From Maridesulfovibrio hydrothermalis AM13 = DSM 14728 (GTDB lineage Bacteria > Desulfobacterota > Desulfovibrionia > Desulfovibrionales > Desulfovibrionaceae), in the NCBI RefSeq assembly GCF_000331025.1, contig NC_020055.1, forward strand, positions 3,381,370 through 3,445,369: a stretch of 64,000 nucleotides of DNA. The letters run 5' to 3'. Below, piece after piece: positions 9,398 to 18,649 of the stretch. The notes under the pieces are model-generated. The model saw only the letters and a list, made by a program, of their open reading frames with translations, searched no databases and was not told the origin of the DNA. Position numbers and translations under genes: made by a program. Every line of letters starts with the position of its first letter. Positions within the stretch are counted from its first letter, which is position 1.

Positions 9398-9650
9398 CAT
9401 ATTTTAGGCCGGGTTTATTATTCAAAATGCAATAAGCAGCTCATTGACAAACTAAATCACAACATCTATTTCATCTTACCAGAAATATTTTTCATTTTCA
9501 TTTTATCAGATTTGAGCATCAACCTGAATATTGCAGCAACTGCAATGAACTGATCAAAGTTACCCGCACCAAGACAAACTCCCGTCAATATCAGGTCATC
9601 ATTGGCAAATACCGACCTGTCCCAAACCTGAAATATATCCACGAGAATTA
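9398..9650. other. Intergenic region before the second DMT transporter
   Basis: No gene seen. The plus strand holds a promoter candidate at 9444-9472 and a leader of about 170 nt. The small minus-strand frame at 9466-9693 overlaps the transporter start, has no ribosome site and is rejected. Confidence 0.5.
9444..9472 (+). promoter_or_regulatory. Promoter candidate for the second DMT transporter
   Basis: A perfect TTGACA at 9444-9449, a 17-bp spacer, and a weak -10 TATTTC at 9467-9472. Predicted start near 9479. Confidence 0.35.
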
Positions 9651-10544
9651 ATGATGTCCTTTTTTCAATCGAAATATATCGCTGTAGTAGCACTGCTTGT
9701 GGCAGTATTCCTATGGTCCAGCTCGTTTATTGCACTTAAAGTTGCCATGGCAGTATACGATCCCATGGTTGTAATCTTCGGCAGAATGATTTTGGCTTCC
9801 CTGTGTTTTTTATTTTTTATCCCCAGCTTCAAAAAACAGGCTATCCAGAAAGGTGACCTCAAATGGCTGGCCTTCATGGCTTTTTGCGAGCCATGCATGT
9901 ACTTTATCTTCGAAAGCCATGCTCTGGTCTACACGTCAGCATCACAGGCAGGAATGATTGTGGCAACTCTGCCTTTGCTGATGGCGGTTTCTGCAAGGTT
10001 CATTCTCAAAGAAAAACTGAGCAAAAAAACTCTGTCCGGTTTTATTCTGGCTGTTATCGGCGGTATTTGGCTTTCTCTATCATCCAGTTCAACTGAAGCA
10101 TCTCCAGCCCCCATGCTGGGCAATTTTTTAGAATTTCTGGCCATGTGCTGCGCTGTCGGCTACATGACCGTGCTGAAAAAAATGACCGCGCGATATTCCG
10201 CACTTTACCTGACAGCGTTTCAAGCCTTCATGGGAGCAATTTTCTATCTACCGTTACTGGCTCTTCCTTCAACAACTCTGCCTACAGTATTTGATCCCGT
10301 TGCTGTCTGGACCATCGTATACCTGGGCGTATGCATCACTCTTGGCGCATACGGACTCTATAATTTCGGTATGAGCCGCCTGCCCGCAAACCAGACCACC
10401 GCATACGTAAACCTAATTCCCGTATTCACCCTGTTCATGGGATGGGCAATCCTCGACGAGACTTTCACCTCTATGCAATTCGCAGCAGCAGGACTGGTCA
10501 TGTCTGGAGTCATAATGAGTCAGGATAGAAAAATGAGTTCATGA
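9651..10544 (+). CDS. DMT-superfamily (EamA) transporter
   Basis: A second ten-helix exporter of two EamA repeats, 297 residues, substrate unknown. Repeat one has VFLWSSSFIALKVAM and a FESHALVYTSASQAGMI segment. Repeat two has LYNFGMSRLPANQTTAYVNLIPVFTLFMGW and LDETFTSMQFAAAGLVMSGV, the usual closing pattern. A second ATG immediately follows the first, and GAGAAT lies upstream. It differs clearly from the transporter at 7512, so this is not a recent tandem copy. A strong terminator follows it. Confidence 0.9.
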   Translation: MMSFFQSKYIAVVALLVAVFLWSSSFIALKVAMAVYDPMVVIFGRMILASLCFLFFIPSFKKQAIQKGDLKWLAFMAFCEPCMYFIFESHALVYTSASQAGMIVATLPLLMAVSARFILKEKLSKKTLSGFILAVIGGIWLSLSSSSTEASPAPMLGNFLEFLAMCCAVGYMTVLKKMTARYSALYLTAFQAFMGAIFYLPLLALPSTTLPTVFDPVAVWTIVYLGVCITLGAYGLYNFGMSRLPANQTTAYVNLIPVFTLFMGWAILDETFTSMQFAAAGLVMSGVIMSQDRKMSS

Positions 10545-10639
10545 AAAACATCTTCCGCAACCTGAACAATGCCCCAGCTGAACTTTCCGGATTTTGATTA
10601 AGTTACGCCAAGCTGCATAAAAAACCGTTGATAATCTAA

Positions 10640-10677
10640 AAAGTCCCCGACAGAATAAATGTCGGGGACTTTTTTTC
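10640..10677 (+). terminator. Intrinsic terminator after the second DMT transporter
   Basis: An 11-bp stem (AGTCCCCGACA at 10642-10652 with its complement at 10660-10670), a 7-nt loop, and seven T residues. The reverse strand also has an A/T-rich flank, so it may act for mqnD as well. Confidence 0.9.
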
Positions 10678-10801
10678 ACACGAAATTTCCCGTTCCTTCA
10701 AAAAATAATTAAAAGTTTGAAAAGATGCATCGCCGCCCCGTTCCCCAATGGGCAGCCTCCACCACGATATTTTAAGCCGGCCGCCAAATCACAGTTTTCG
10801 T

Positions 10802-11650
10802 TTACAAATCAATAAAAAAAGGAAGATCAGGCAACTCCACACCATCCATCTGTGCAGCTTCAAGGAGAAGCCTTGCAACAGCCTTCTGCCCTTCGTCTCC
10901 GACATCCATGCTGTAGTCGGTCACAAAAGTATCTATGTGCTCCCTGATCACATCGTCATCCATCTCCTGCGCATGTTCTTTAATGTAAGGCCATGCCGCA
11001 TCGGTATCAACGTATGAAAGAGTCAGACTTCTACGAATAGCCGAGTTGATTAAGCTTGCAGTTTCCAACCCCAGAGAACGTTTAATTGCTATCGAGCCTA
11101 GCGGAATAGGAAGTCCTGAAAAATTTTCCCACCATCTGCCCAGATCTTCTATCTTGGATAAACCGAGATCCTGAAATGTAAAACGGCCTTCATGAATTAC
11201 AACACCTGCTTCAACTGCTCCTTTGCTTATTGCAGGCATTACCTGATCAAAAACCATTTCTACCAATTCAACCTTTATTCCGGCCTCCCGGCACATCAGG
11301 CTGAATAAAAGGTTTGCAGTCGTATTTCGTCCGGGTATGGCAACACGCTTGCCATCAAGGTGGCTGATAGTGCAAGGTGCGCTTGAAAGCAGCAACGGCC
11401 CTACTCCTCTGCCCATAGCACCACCGGCGCGCAGCAGAATATAATCATTCATGATATGTGCTGCGGCGTGGACGGAAACTTTGCAGATATCCATACGCCC
11501 CGCACGGGCAAGTGAGTTAAGCTCTTCCACATCGGCAAGGGTGATGCTCAGTTTATAAGGGGCAACAGGAACAATCCCGCTGGCAAGGGCATGAAAAATA
11601 AATGTGTCGTTGGGGCAGGGTGAATAGCCCATTTCAAGAATTTTGCTCAT
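10802..11650 (-). CDS. mqnD: 1,4-dihydroxy-6-naphthoate synthase (futalosine pathway)
   Basis: Cleaves cyclic dehypoxanthine futalosine to 1,4-dihydroxy-6-naphthoate in menaquinone synthesis. The family opening GYSPCPNDTFIFHAL is near-perfect, followed by CKVSVHAAAHIM, the GPLLLSS block, VAIPGRNTTANLL and VVIHEGRFTF. The 282 residues, a periplasmic-binding-protein-like fold without a signal peptide, match the family. It is divergent from mqnE across 90 bp, while mqnC and mqnA lie on the other strand, so the locus is split into two transcription units. Confidence 0.95.
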   Translation of the reverse strand: MSKILEMGYSPCPNDTFIFHALASGIVPVAPYKLSITLADVEELNSLARAGRMDICKVSVHAAAHIMNDYILLRAGGAMGRGVGPLLLSSAPCTISHLDGKRVAIPGRNTTANLLFSLMCREAGIKVELVEMVFDQVMPAISKGAVEAGVVIHEGRFTFQDLGLSKIEDLGRWWENFSGLPIPLGSIAIKRSLGLETASLINSAIRRSLTLSYVDTDAAWPYIKEHAQEMDDDVIREHIDTFVTDYSMDVGDEGQKAVARLLLEAAQMDGVELPDLPFFIDL

Positions 11651-11676
11651 GGAAATTAGTTTTATATTTTTAAGAG

Positions 11677-11688
11677 CTGGAAATCCAG
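11677..11688. promoter_or_regulatory. Small palindrome between divergent mqnD and mqnE
   Basis: CTGGAAATCCAG is a 5-2-5 perfect palindrome just upstream of the mqnE -35 box. It may be an operator shared by both genes, or chance in so short a repeat. Confidence 0.25.
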
Positions 11689-11690
11689 TG

Positions 11691-11719
11691 TTGACATGGC
11701 TGGATACGACTTTTATTTA
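11691..11719 (+). promoter_or_regulatory. Promoter candidate for mqnE
   Basis: A perfect TTGACA (11691-11696), a 17-bp spacer and TATTTA (11714-11719). The predicted RNA start near 11726 lies downstream of the first in-frame ATG (11696) and so favours the ATG at 11741. Confidence 0.5.
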
Positions 11720-11740
11720 CGGCTGAACAAAGGTGAATAC

Positions 11741-12829
11741 ATGATCTCAAAAAATTATTTCAATAATGCGGGGCTAGGCTCCATTCTGGATAAAATTCTT
11801 GCAGGAGACAGACTCTCCATCGAAGACGGCCATACCCTTTTCGAATGCAAAGACTTAACAGCTCTCGGCACATTGGCTTCTATTGTAAGACGCAAGATGC
11901 ACGGCAGCAAAACTTTTTATGTCCTGAACAGACACATAAACTACACAAACATCTGTATTAACGGCTGTTTATTTTGTGCTTATGCCCGTGAACGCGGTGA
12001 GCAGGGGGCCTTTCAGTTATCCAAAGAAGATATCATGGAAAAACTGCGCAGTGCTCCGGTCGCACCACGTGAAATTCACGTAGTCGGCGGCTGCCACCCG
12101 GATATACCACTCTCCTTTTTTGAAGAGACCTTCGTATCTATAAAAAGTGAGTTTCCACAGGCTGTAATCAAAAGTTTCACCGCAGTTGAAATTGCCCACT
12201 TTGCTAAGATCGAAGGAATTTCTACTATTGAAACTCTCGAAAGACTACGCAAGGCAGGAGCTGAGATGCTTCCCGGCGGCGGGGCTGAAATTTTTGCTCC
12301 CGAAACACGCAGAAAAATATGCCCTAAAAAATTGGATGCAGATAACTGGCTGCGCGTACACGGCGAAGCACATAAACTAGGGTACTCTACCAACTGCACC
12401 ATGCTGTTCGGACATATTGAATCTATTGCAGACAGACTTGACCATCTCGACCGCCTCCGCAAACAACAAGATGAGACAGGTGGATTCAACTGCTTTATCC
12501 CCCTTCCCTTTCTGACTGAAAACAGTAGACTTGAAATTGAACATCCGCTGACCGGAATTGATGAACTCAAAACCATTGCCATAAGCAGACTGATGCTGGA
12601 CAACATTCCACATATCAAAGCTTACTGGGTGATGCTCGGAGTAAAGCAGGCTCAAACAGCTCTGCATTTCGGTGCGGACGACTTTGACGGAACTGTGGTT
12701 GAAGAAAAAATCGGACATATGGCCGGAGCATCTTCTGACCAAGCTCTGACACGTAGTGAACTGGAAGAAATGATAAGGGGATGCGGCTTCACTCCAGTCG
12801 AACGTGATGCTGCCTTTAACGAGGTATAA
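11741..12829 (+). CDS. mqnE: Aminofutalosine synthase (radical SAM)
   Basis: Radical SAM enzyme that joins 3-[(1-carboxyvinyl)oxy]benzoate to the SAM-derived adenosyl group, giving aminofutalosine. From the ATG at 11741 (preceded by AAAGGTG) it has 362 residues, with the cluster motif CINGCLFC at Cys72/76/79. The VVGGCHPDIPLSF and FTAVEI segments separate MqnE from MqnC, which has MQGGHNPDLPL. PGGGAEIF lies mid-protein. The longer frame from 11696 starts inside the promoter. It begins the mqnE-mqnC-mqnA run on this strand. Confidence 0.94.
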   Translation: MISKNYFNNAGLGSILDKILAGDRLSIEDGHTLFECKDLTALGTLASIVRRKMHGSKTFYVLNRHINYTNICINGCLFCAYARERGEQGAFQLSKEDIMEKLRSAPVAPREIHVVGGCHPDIPLSFFEETFVSIKSEFPQAVIKSFTAVEIAHFAKIEGISTIETLERLRKAGAEMLPGGGAEIFAPETRRKICPKKLDADNWLRVHGEAHKLGYSTNCTMLFGHIESIADRLDHLDRLRKQQDETGGFNCFIPLPFLTENSRLEIEHPLTGIDELKTIAISRLMLDNIPHIKAYWVMLGVKQAQTALHFGADDFDGTVVEEKIGHMAGASSDQALTRSELEEMIRGCGFTPVERDAAFNEV

Positions 12830-13098
12830 CCCTCGCTGCCCCTGTCGGGAATCTTTACGGGAACTGAGATTTTCAAAAAACTCTCGATTCTCGTAAAACT
12901 TTTATTAAGCTGTAGCATTTGTTGACCATGAGACAGCGTAATTTAAAGTTTGATGAAATTCCTGGCTAACTGGATACGTCCTATGAACTTTTCTTTTACA
13001 AATAGAATCCCGTCATGGTTTCCAAAGGGATAGCCCTTTGGAAGCTGAATACGGAATCACATATAAAAGCGCACAGCGCGTCACAACAAGGTATTTCT
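12830..13098. other. mqnE-mqnC spacer with a perfect hairpin
   Basis: 269 bp without a credible gene. The hairpin at 13020-13043 is the only marked structure. No T-run follows, so it is not an ordinary terminator. Confidence 0.5.
13020..13043 (+). repeat. Perfect 10-bp inverted repeat upstream of mqnC
   Basis: TTCCAAAGGG (13020-13029), loop ATAG, then CCCTTTGGAA (13034-13043). It is 55 bp before the mqnC start and lacks a T-run. It could be an mRNA hairpin or a protein-binding site. Confidence 0.6.
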
Positions 13099-14196
13099 AT
13101 GACAAGTCTTACTCAAAGCCCTGCTGAAGTTTTAGAAATTGGTGCAAAGGTTCAAGCCGGCGAACGCATCAATTTTGATGATGCTTTGACTCTTCTTGAA
13201 AAAGCAGACCTCTTCGATCTGGGCTGTCTGGCTCACAAAATCAGGATGGAAAAACATCCTGAACCTAATGTCACATACGTTATCGACCGCAACATCAACT
13301 ATTCAAATATTTGTGAATGCGGATGCCGGTTTTGTGCTTTTTACAAAGCCCCCGGCCAAGAAGGCGGATTTGTAATCAGCCGCGATGAATTAGGACAGAA
13401 GATTCAAGAAACAGTTGATCTGGGTGGAACACAGATTCTCATGCAAGGCGGTCATAATCCAGATCTTCCACTCACTTTTTATGAAGAAATGTTAACTTTT
13501 ATCAAAGATAACTATCCAGTGCATATCCATGCATTCTCTCCGCCTGAAGTTGTTTTTTTCAGCGAACTTGAAGGAATCTCCATTGAGGAAGTCCTCAAAC
13601 GGCTCATTAAAGCCGGACTTGCCTCCATCCCGGGCGGCGGGGCTGAAATACTGGTAGATAAAGTTCGCAAAAAAATAGCCCCCAAAAAATGCTCTACAGA
13701 ACTTTGGCTTGAAGTCATGGAGACAGCACATAATCTTGGCCTGCGCACAACAGCTACAATGATGTTCGGGCACGAAGAAACAACTGCTGACCGCATTGAA
13801 CACCTTTTTGCCCTTAGAGAAGTGCAGGATCGCACCGGTGGTTTTACAGCTTTCATTCCCTGGACATTCCAGCCGGACAACACCAATATACCCGGTGCAC
13901 GCAAAATAACCAGCGTAGAATATCTGCGCATGCTGGCTGTTTCAAGAATCGTCCTTGATAATTTCGACAACCTGCAGGTGTCATGGGTGACTATGGGACC
14001 GAAAATATCACAGCTTGCCCTTTTCTATGGCGGCAACGATTTTGGCTCTACAATGATCGAAGAAAACGTAGTTAAAGCTGCCGGTGTTGAATTCAGACTC
14101 TCTGAAAATGGAATTCACGACCTCATCATCAAAGCAGGGTTTACTCCTAAGCAAAGACTTATGGACTACACTCTTGCGGAGTCCAATAATGGATAA
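13099..14196 (+). CDS. mqnC: Cyclic dehypoxanthine futalosine synthase (radical SAM)
   Basis: Radical SAM cyclase that turns dehypoxanthine futalosine into its cyclic form, the step before MqnD. Cluster motif CECGCRFC at Cys72/76/79, then the family signature MQGGHNPDLPL, IHAFSPPEV and PGGGAEILVDKVRKKIAPKK. I choose the ATG at 13099 (365 residues), which follows CAAGGTA. The frame continues upstream to 13015 through the hairpin. It overlaps mqnA by 8 bp, indicating translational coupling. Confidence 0.95.
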   Translation: MTSLTQSPAEVLEIGAKVQAGERINFDDALTLLEKADLFDLGCLAHKIRMEKHPEPNVTYVIDRNINYSNICECGCRFCAFYKAPGQEGGFVISRDELGQKIQETVDLGGTQILMQGGHNPDLPLTFYEEMLTFIKDNYPVHIHAFSPPEVVFFSELEGISIEEVLKRLIKAGLASIPGGGAEILVDKVRKKIAPKKCSTELWLEVMETAHNLGLRTTATMMFGHEETTADRIEHLFALREVQDRTGGFTAFIPWTFQPDNTNIPGARKITSVEYLRMLAVSRIVLDNFDNLQVSWVTMGPKISQLALFYGGNDFGSTMIEENVVKAAGVEFRLSENGIHDLIIKAGFTPKQRLMDYTLAESNNG

Positions 14197-15013
14197 GGTG
14201 AAAGTTGGACGGATTTCATATCTGAATGTACTGCCGATATACTACCCCCTAGAGTCTGGACTGATAAAAAACAACTTTGAATTTTTATACGGCCCTCCAG
14301 CACAGCTCAATAAAATGATGGCCGAAGGTTTAATGCATATTTCATCAACGTCATCCATTGAGTATCTGCGCCACTCAGAGCAATATAAATTGCTGCCTGA
14401 TATCGCAATTGGAAGCCGGGGACCGGTGCAATCAGTGCTTATGCTCAGCCGCAAACCTGTTGAGGAGCTTAAAGGATGTAAAATCATAGTCAGTTCCCAG
14501 ACTCACACTTCTGCCGCACTGCTCCACATCCTGCTTACTGAACACATTCCTGTACATCCGGAATATGAAACAGGAAATGCAACTGAACTTCTGGAAACAG
14601 GTGAACGTCCGGACGCAATCCTTACAATTGGTGATGAAGCTTTAAATCTTCGCAACCACGCAGATTATCCATATAAATTCGATCTTGGAGAAGAATGGAT
14701 TAATTGGACAGGATTACCTTTTATTTTCGGAGTCTGGCTGGTGCGCCGTGATGCTGCTGATAAAACACAGGTTAAAGATGCCATAAGGTCACTGATCAAA
14801 GGTAAAAAATGGGGACAGCAAAATATTGAGCGCATGTCCGAAATTACATCTGAAAAAAGTATTTTATCTCCGAAAGAGATGAAATCTTATTTTAATGGAC
14901 TAGTCTATGACCTTGGAGAAAAAGAGGTGGAAGGCTTAAAGGTTTTTGCTAAATACCTGCATAAAACAGGACAGATTTCACATATTCCTGAGCTTGAATT
15001 TGTCAATATTTAA
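14189..15013 (+). CDS. mqnA: Chorismate dehydratase
   Basis: First futalosine-pathway step: removes water from chorismate to give 3-[(1-carboxyvinyl)oxy]benzoate. The opening VKVGRISYLNVLPIYYPLE, the ISSTSSIEYLRH block, IGSRGPVQSVLMLS, SQTHTSAALL and LTIGDEALNL are typical of MqnA. The ATG at 14189, inside the end of mqnC and preceded by GCGGAG, gives 274 residues, the family length. The longer frame from 14084 lies inside mqnC and is not used. mqnB is absent; an MTA/SAH-type nucleosidase elsewhere could supply that step. Confidence 0.95.
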   Translation: MDKVKVGRISYLNVLPIYYPLESGLIKNNFEFLYGPPAQLNKMMAEGLMHISSTSSIEYLRHSEQYKLLPDIAIGSRGPVQSVLMLSRKPVEELKGCKIIVSSQTHTSAALLHILLTEHIPVHPEYETGNATELLETGERPDAILTIGDEALNLRNHADYPYKFDLGEEWINWTGLPFIFGVWLVRRDAADKTQVKDAIRSLIKGKKWGQQNIERMSEITSEKSILSPKEMKSYFNGLVYDLGEKEVEGLKVFAKYLHKTGQISHIPELEFVNI

Positions 15014-15032
15014 CTTACATAACTGCTCAATA

Positions 15033-15068
15033 AAAAAGGCCTTAATAATTTAATATTAAGGCCTTTTT
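15033..15068. terminator. Bidirectional terminator between mqnA and the LysR gene
   Basis: A 14-bp stem, AAAAAGGCCTTAAT (15033-15046) with its complement at 15055-15068. A-run on the left and T-run on the right mean it can end both convergent transcripts. Confidence 0.9.
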
Positions 15069-15086
15069 CATTGATTTAACAAAACT

Positions 15087-15986
15087 CTACGATTCAAAAT
15101 AATTTCGCTTAATATGTTCAACAAAGTAACGTACAGCTGGAAAAAACTCACGCCCGTGAAGATGAGTGAGGTAGAAACTTCTTTCAAGATTTAACGGAAG
15201 ATCCTTGATATGAATAAGTTCGCCTGAATCAATAAAAGACTGCGCCGCAAGTCTTGAAGTAACGCTCACACCAAGTCCGGCTCTTACGCATTGTACAACG
15301 GCCTGTGTGGATTCAACCCAGACAGTGACATTGAGATCATGAACGCTTGTACCAAGCTCGGCTAGGCCGGCCTCAAGAGCCTTGCGAGTTCCAGAACCGC
15401 CTTCGCGCATAACCCAGGGAAGTTCTGCTAAATGCTGGATATCATCAATTGCTGCGTAATTGCTGACAAGTACAGGTGGAGCAACAATTACGAGTTCATC
15501 ACGCATTATCGGAAAAAATTCTAAATTAGGAGCCTCAATAGTTGCACCGACAACCCCTAGAATAAGCTCGCCGCAACGAACCTTCTCTATAATTTCTGAA
15601 GTATCCCCTACTGAGAGATGAACGCTTACATCTGGATATTTTTTACAATAATTATACAAAATTTCAGGCAAAAGATAATGCGAGGGAATAGTACTGCCAC
15701 CTATCTCAAGGTCACCTACGACTTTATCGCGAAGTATATTAATTTCGGATTCAGCCTTGCCAATCAGTTCATAAATATCTTTTGCATTGCGGTAGAGAAC
15801 CTCTCCCGCTTGCGTCGCCATAATAGACCGGCCCAACCTATCGAAAAGTTGTACGCCTAGTTCTTCTTCAAGAGTGGAAATGTGGGCACTGATGGTTGGC
15901 TGTGAAAGGAAAAGCTCTTTTCCGGCTTTCGAAAAACTTTTCAGTTCATAAACTTTACAGAATGCCTCTAGTCTACGTAAGTCCAT
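15087..15986 (-). CDS. LysR-family transcriptional regulator
   Basis: 299 residues. An N-terminal winged helix-turn-helix (about 1-60: SFSKAGKELFLSQPTISAHIS, then LGVQLFDRLGR) is followed by a two-lobed effector domain from about residue 90 (GDLEIGGSTIPSHYLLP). It resembles the CysB-like LysR proteins found in sulfate reducers, some annotated as linked to selenium metabolism, but the effector cannot be deduced. It converges on mqnA and sits just downstream of the rplQ terminator, so neither neighbour identifies its target. Confidence 0.93.
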   Translation of the reverse strand: MDLRRLEAFCKVYELKSFSKAGKELFLSQPTISAHISTLEEELGVQLFDRLGRSIMATQAGEVLYRNAKDIYELIGKAESEINILRDKVVGDLEIGGSTIPSHYLLPEILYNYCKKYPDVSVHLSVGDTSEIIEKVRCGELILGVVGATIEAPNLEFFPIMRDELVIVAPPVLVSNYAAIDDIQHLAELPWVMREGGSGTRKALEAGLAELGTSVHDLNVTVWVESTQAVVQCVRAGLGVSVTSRLAAQSFIDSGELIHIKDLPLNLERSFYLTHLHGREFFPAVRYFVEHIKRNYFES

Positions 15987-16021
15987 CTAATCTCTCGTAT
16001 CGAAAAAATCTATAGGTTGTT

Positions 16022-16054
16022 ACAAAAAAAAGGGCGGAACAAGTTCCGCCCTTT
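16022..16054 (-). terminator. Terminator of the ribosomal protein block, after rplQ
   Basis: On the minus strand a 12-bp stem (AAAGGGCGGAAC and its complement, 16029-16040 and 16043-16054) with a 2-nt gap at the apex, then eight T residues. It closes the whole rpmJ-rplQ transcript 15 bp after the rplQ stop. Confidence 0.92.
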
Positions 16055-16069
16055 AGAATAAGCATTAAA

Positions 16070-16498
16070 TTATGCTTCCTGAGCTGCCTCAGCGGGAGCT
16101 TCAGTTGCTGCAGGAGCATCCTGTGCAGGAGCTTCCTGTGCACGTTTTGTAAGCTCGATGATACACATAGGAGCGCAGTCGCCCTTACGGGGTTCAGCAA
16201 GCTTGATGATACGGGTGTAACCACCACCACCGCCGATATAGCGGGGGCCGATTTCATCGAAGAGCTTTTTAACAAGACTATGATTCTCAAGAGTCTTGAA
16301 TGCAAGACGTCTGGAATGCAGGTCATTGCGAAGAGCAAGGGTGATCAGCTTTTCACATGAGCTTCTCAGTTCCTTTGCCTTGGGCTCGGTGGTACGGATA
16401 TGTTCATAGGTCAGCAGAGAGCGTACCATATTTTTCAGCATGGCTTTCCTGTGGGAACCGCTTCTGTTGAACTTTCTTCCGGACTTTCTATGCCTCAT
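16070..16498 (-). CDS. rplQ: 50S ribosomal protein L17
   Basis: Large-subunit protein near the exit tunnel. The opening [19 protein letters not shown] and [22 protein letters not shown] are universal L17 features. The 142 residues include a C-terminal tail of about 25 residues rich in Ala, Glu and Pro beyond the core. It overlaps the end of rpoA by 11 bp, the usual last gene of the alpha operon. Confidence 0.97.
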   Translation of the reverse strand: MRHRKSGRKFNRSGSHRKAMLKNMVRSLLTYEHIRTTEPKAKELRSSCEKLITLALRNDLHSRRLAFKTLENHSLVKKLFDEIGPRYIGGGGGYTRIIKLAEPRKGDCAPMCIIELTKRAQEAPAQDAPAATEAPAEAAQEA

Positions 16499-17528
16499 TT
16501 TTCTCTTTCCTCTTCAGCCATTCCTGATGCTTTTTATCGAAATCCTCAAGGACCATGCCGAACTTAAGTTCCATGCTGTCCAAAACTCTGCGGATTTCGT
16601 CAAGAGACTTACGTCCGAAGTTTTTAGTCTTAAGCATGGCCTGCTCAGTGCGCTGTACAAGTTCACCAACAATACGAATGTTGGCAGCCTTGAGGCAGTT
16701 TGTGGCACGAACGGACAATTCGAGTTCGTCAATGCTCTTGAACAGATTCGGGTTCAGATCGAGGTCGCTTTCTTTGGACTCTTCCTGCTCGGATCCCATT
16801 TCATCGAAATTGATGAATACGGAGAGCTGCTCTTTAAGGATTTTTGCGCTGTAAGCGATAGCATCCTCGGGAGTTACGGAACCATCTGTGAACACTTCAA
16901 GAACGAGCTTATCGTAGTTGGTCATCTGGCCGACGCGAGCCTGCTCTACACTGTAAGAAACCTTACGGATAGGAGAGAAGCTAGAGTCAACAACGATGTG
17001 ACCAATTTCATTGATAAGACCTTCATGCATGTCTGCGGGCACATAGCCTTTACCCATGCGGATCTCAAAGGTCATTTCAAGCACCTTCTTCTCGGACAGA
17101 GTCGCGATAATCTGCTCAGGATTGAGGACTTTGACGTTCTGGTTTTCCTGAATATCAGCTGCGGTGACGGCACCCTGTTTATTTACCGAAAGGGTAAGAA
17201 ACTGGGGTTCATCAGTAGTCATAGCGAATCTGATCTGTTTGATGTTCAGAACAATCTCAGTCACATCTTCCATCACACCTTCGATGGTGGTGAATTCGTG
17301 CTGAACGCCTTCAATCTTTACAGCAACCGCGGCTGCTCCCTGCATTGAGGAAAGCAGAACCCTGCGAAGGGAATTACCAATGGTTGTTCCAAATCCGCGC
17401 TCAAGGGGTTCGCAAATGAACTTACCATAAAGCTCGTTAGACTTGGGGTCGCGCACAAGCTGCTCCGGTTTAACCAGTTCAGCCCAGTTGCGTGTGTTGA
17501 TGAGTTTGTCACCGTCTTGAATAAGCAT
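16488..17528 (-). CDS. rpoA: RNA polymerase alpha subunit
   Basis: 346 residues. The N-terminal domain (about 1-235) dimerises and nucleates polymerase assembly ([20 protein letters not shown]). The C-terminal domain (about 260-330) has [15 protein letters not shown] and [11 protein letters not shown] for UP elements and activators. An acidic [10 protein letters not shown] linker joins them. It follows rpsD after 13 bp, the standard alpha-operon order. Confidence 0.98.
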   Translation of the reverse strand: MLIQDGDKLINTRNWAELVKPEQLVRDPKSNELYGKFICEPLERGFGTTIGNSLRRVLLSSMQGAAAVAVKIEGVQHEFTTIEGVMEDVTEIVLNIKQIRFAMTTDEPQFLTLSVNKQGAVTAADIQENQNVKVLNPEQIIATLSEKKVLEMTFEIRMGKGYVPADMHEGLINEIGHIVVDSSFSPIRKVSYSVEQARVGQMTNYDKLVLEVFTDGSVTPEDAIAYSAKILKEQLSVFINFDEMGSEQEESKESDLDLNPNLFKSIDELELSVRATNCLKAANIRIVGELVQRTEQAMLKTKNFGRKSLDEIRRVLDSMELKFGMVLEDFDKKHQEWLKRKEKNEA

Positions 17529-17541
17529 GCACTAATCCTTC

Positions 17542-18168
17542 TTATTTGGAGTACAGCTCGACAATCAGCTGTTCGTTGATAGGGAACTGGATGTCTTCCC
17601 TAGTCGGCATCGCTTTAATTTCACCTTTGAAAGCAGCTCCATCGGACTCAAGCCACTCAGGGCATCCGCGACGAGCAATCACTTCCTGAGCTTCCATGAT
17701 CACGGGGATCTTACGAGCTTCGTCACGAACCTCAATAACATCACCGGGTTTAACATGCATGGAAGGGATGTTAACACGTCTGCCGTTCATTTTGAAAATA
17801 CCATGTCTCACAAGCTGGCGTGCCTGACTGCGAGAGTTAGCAAATCCAAGACGGTAAACAGCGTTATCAAGACGGGTCTCAAGGAGAACGAGCAGGTTTG
17901 CACCGGTTACACCCTTCATGGAGTCTGCACGCTTGAAATAGCTGCGGAACTGCCCTTCGAGTACACCGTACATACGACGCACTTTCTGCTTCTCACGAAG
18001 CTGAATTGCGTAGTCGCTCATTTTCTTTCTCATACGACCGGCAATACCGGGAGCATAAGGACGTCTTTCATAAGAACATTTATCAGTAAAGCAGCGGTCG
18101 CCTTTGATGAAAAGTTTTTCACCTTCTCGGCGGCATAGTCTGCATTTTGCTTTTGTATATCTGGCCAA
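17542..18168 (-). CDS. rpsD: 30S ribosomal protein S4, zinc-binding type
   Basis: Primary 16S rRNA binder, 208 residues. The N-terminus carries Cys9, Cys12, Cys26 and Cys31, so this is the zinc-binding form. The S4 RNA-binding domain ([24 protein letters not shown]) follows. In many bacteria S4 represses its own operon by binding the rpsM leader, and a structured leader lies upstream of rpmJ here. Spacing to rpsK is 18 bp. Confidence 0.98.
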   Translation of the reverse strand: MARYTKAKCRLCRREGEKLFIKGDRCFTDKCSYERRPYAPGIAGRMRKKMSDYAIQLREKQKVRRMYGVLEGQFRSYFKRADSMKGVTGANLLVLLETRLDNAVYRLGFANSRSQARQLVRHGIFKMNGRRVNIPSMHVKPGDVIEVRDEARKIPVIMEAQEVIARRGCPEWLESDGAAFKGEIKAMPTREDIQFPINEQLIVELYSK

Positions 18169-18186
18169 GGTTTTCCTCCTGCGAAA

Positions 18187-18576
18187 TTAGACCCTGCGGC
18201 GTTTCGGCGGACGACAGCCGTTATGCGGGATGGGCGTGATATCGCGAATGAAGTTAACCTTCATACCGACGTTACCGATGGCGCGCATAGCTGCTTCACG
18301 ACCGGAGCCGGGGCCTTTTACAAAGATACCAACGGTACGCATACCCTGGTCCTGAGCTTTCCTAGCAGCAGTTTCAGCAGCAACCTGTGCAGCAAAGGGA
18401 GTAGATTTTCTAGATCCCTTGAAACCAGAAGCACCAGAAGTAGCCCAGCTGATTACGTTACCTTTAAGATCAGTAAAGGTAATTATTGTATTATTGAATG
18501 TTGCTTTAACGTGGGCGATCCCCACAGGAACATTCTTTTTTTCTCTTTTCTTGCCGGAACGGCGAGGTCTAGCCAT
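18187..18576 (-). CDS. rpsK: 30S ribosomal protein S11
   Basis: 129 residues. [36 protein letters not shown] and the closing [13 protein letters not shown] are diagnostic. S11 forms part of the platform near the E site and the Shine-Dalgarno helix. It lies 73 bp after rpsM, in standard order. Confidence 0.98.
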   Translation of the reverse strand: MARPRRSGKKREKKNVPVGIAHVKATFNNTIITFTDLKGNVISWATSGASGFKGSRKSTPFAAQVAAETAARKAQDQGMRTVGIFVKGPGSGREAAMRAIGNVGMKVNFIRDITPIPHNGCRPPKRRRV

Positions 18577-18649
18577 ACCATTCTCTCCAGATGAGTTGAA
18601 TGTATATCAGCAGCAAGGTGACCGTTGCATGGTCAAAACTGCGGATTTA

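Noticed and set aside
9466-9693. A 75-residue minus-strand frame before the second DMT transporter
   Set aside because: Overlaps the transporter start, has no ribosome site and a non-protein-like composition.
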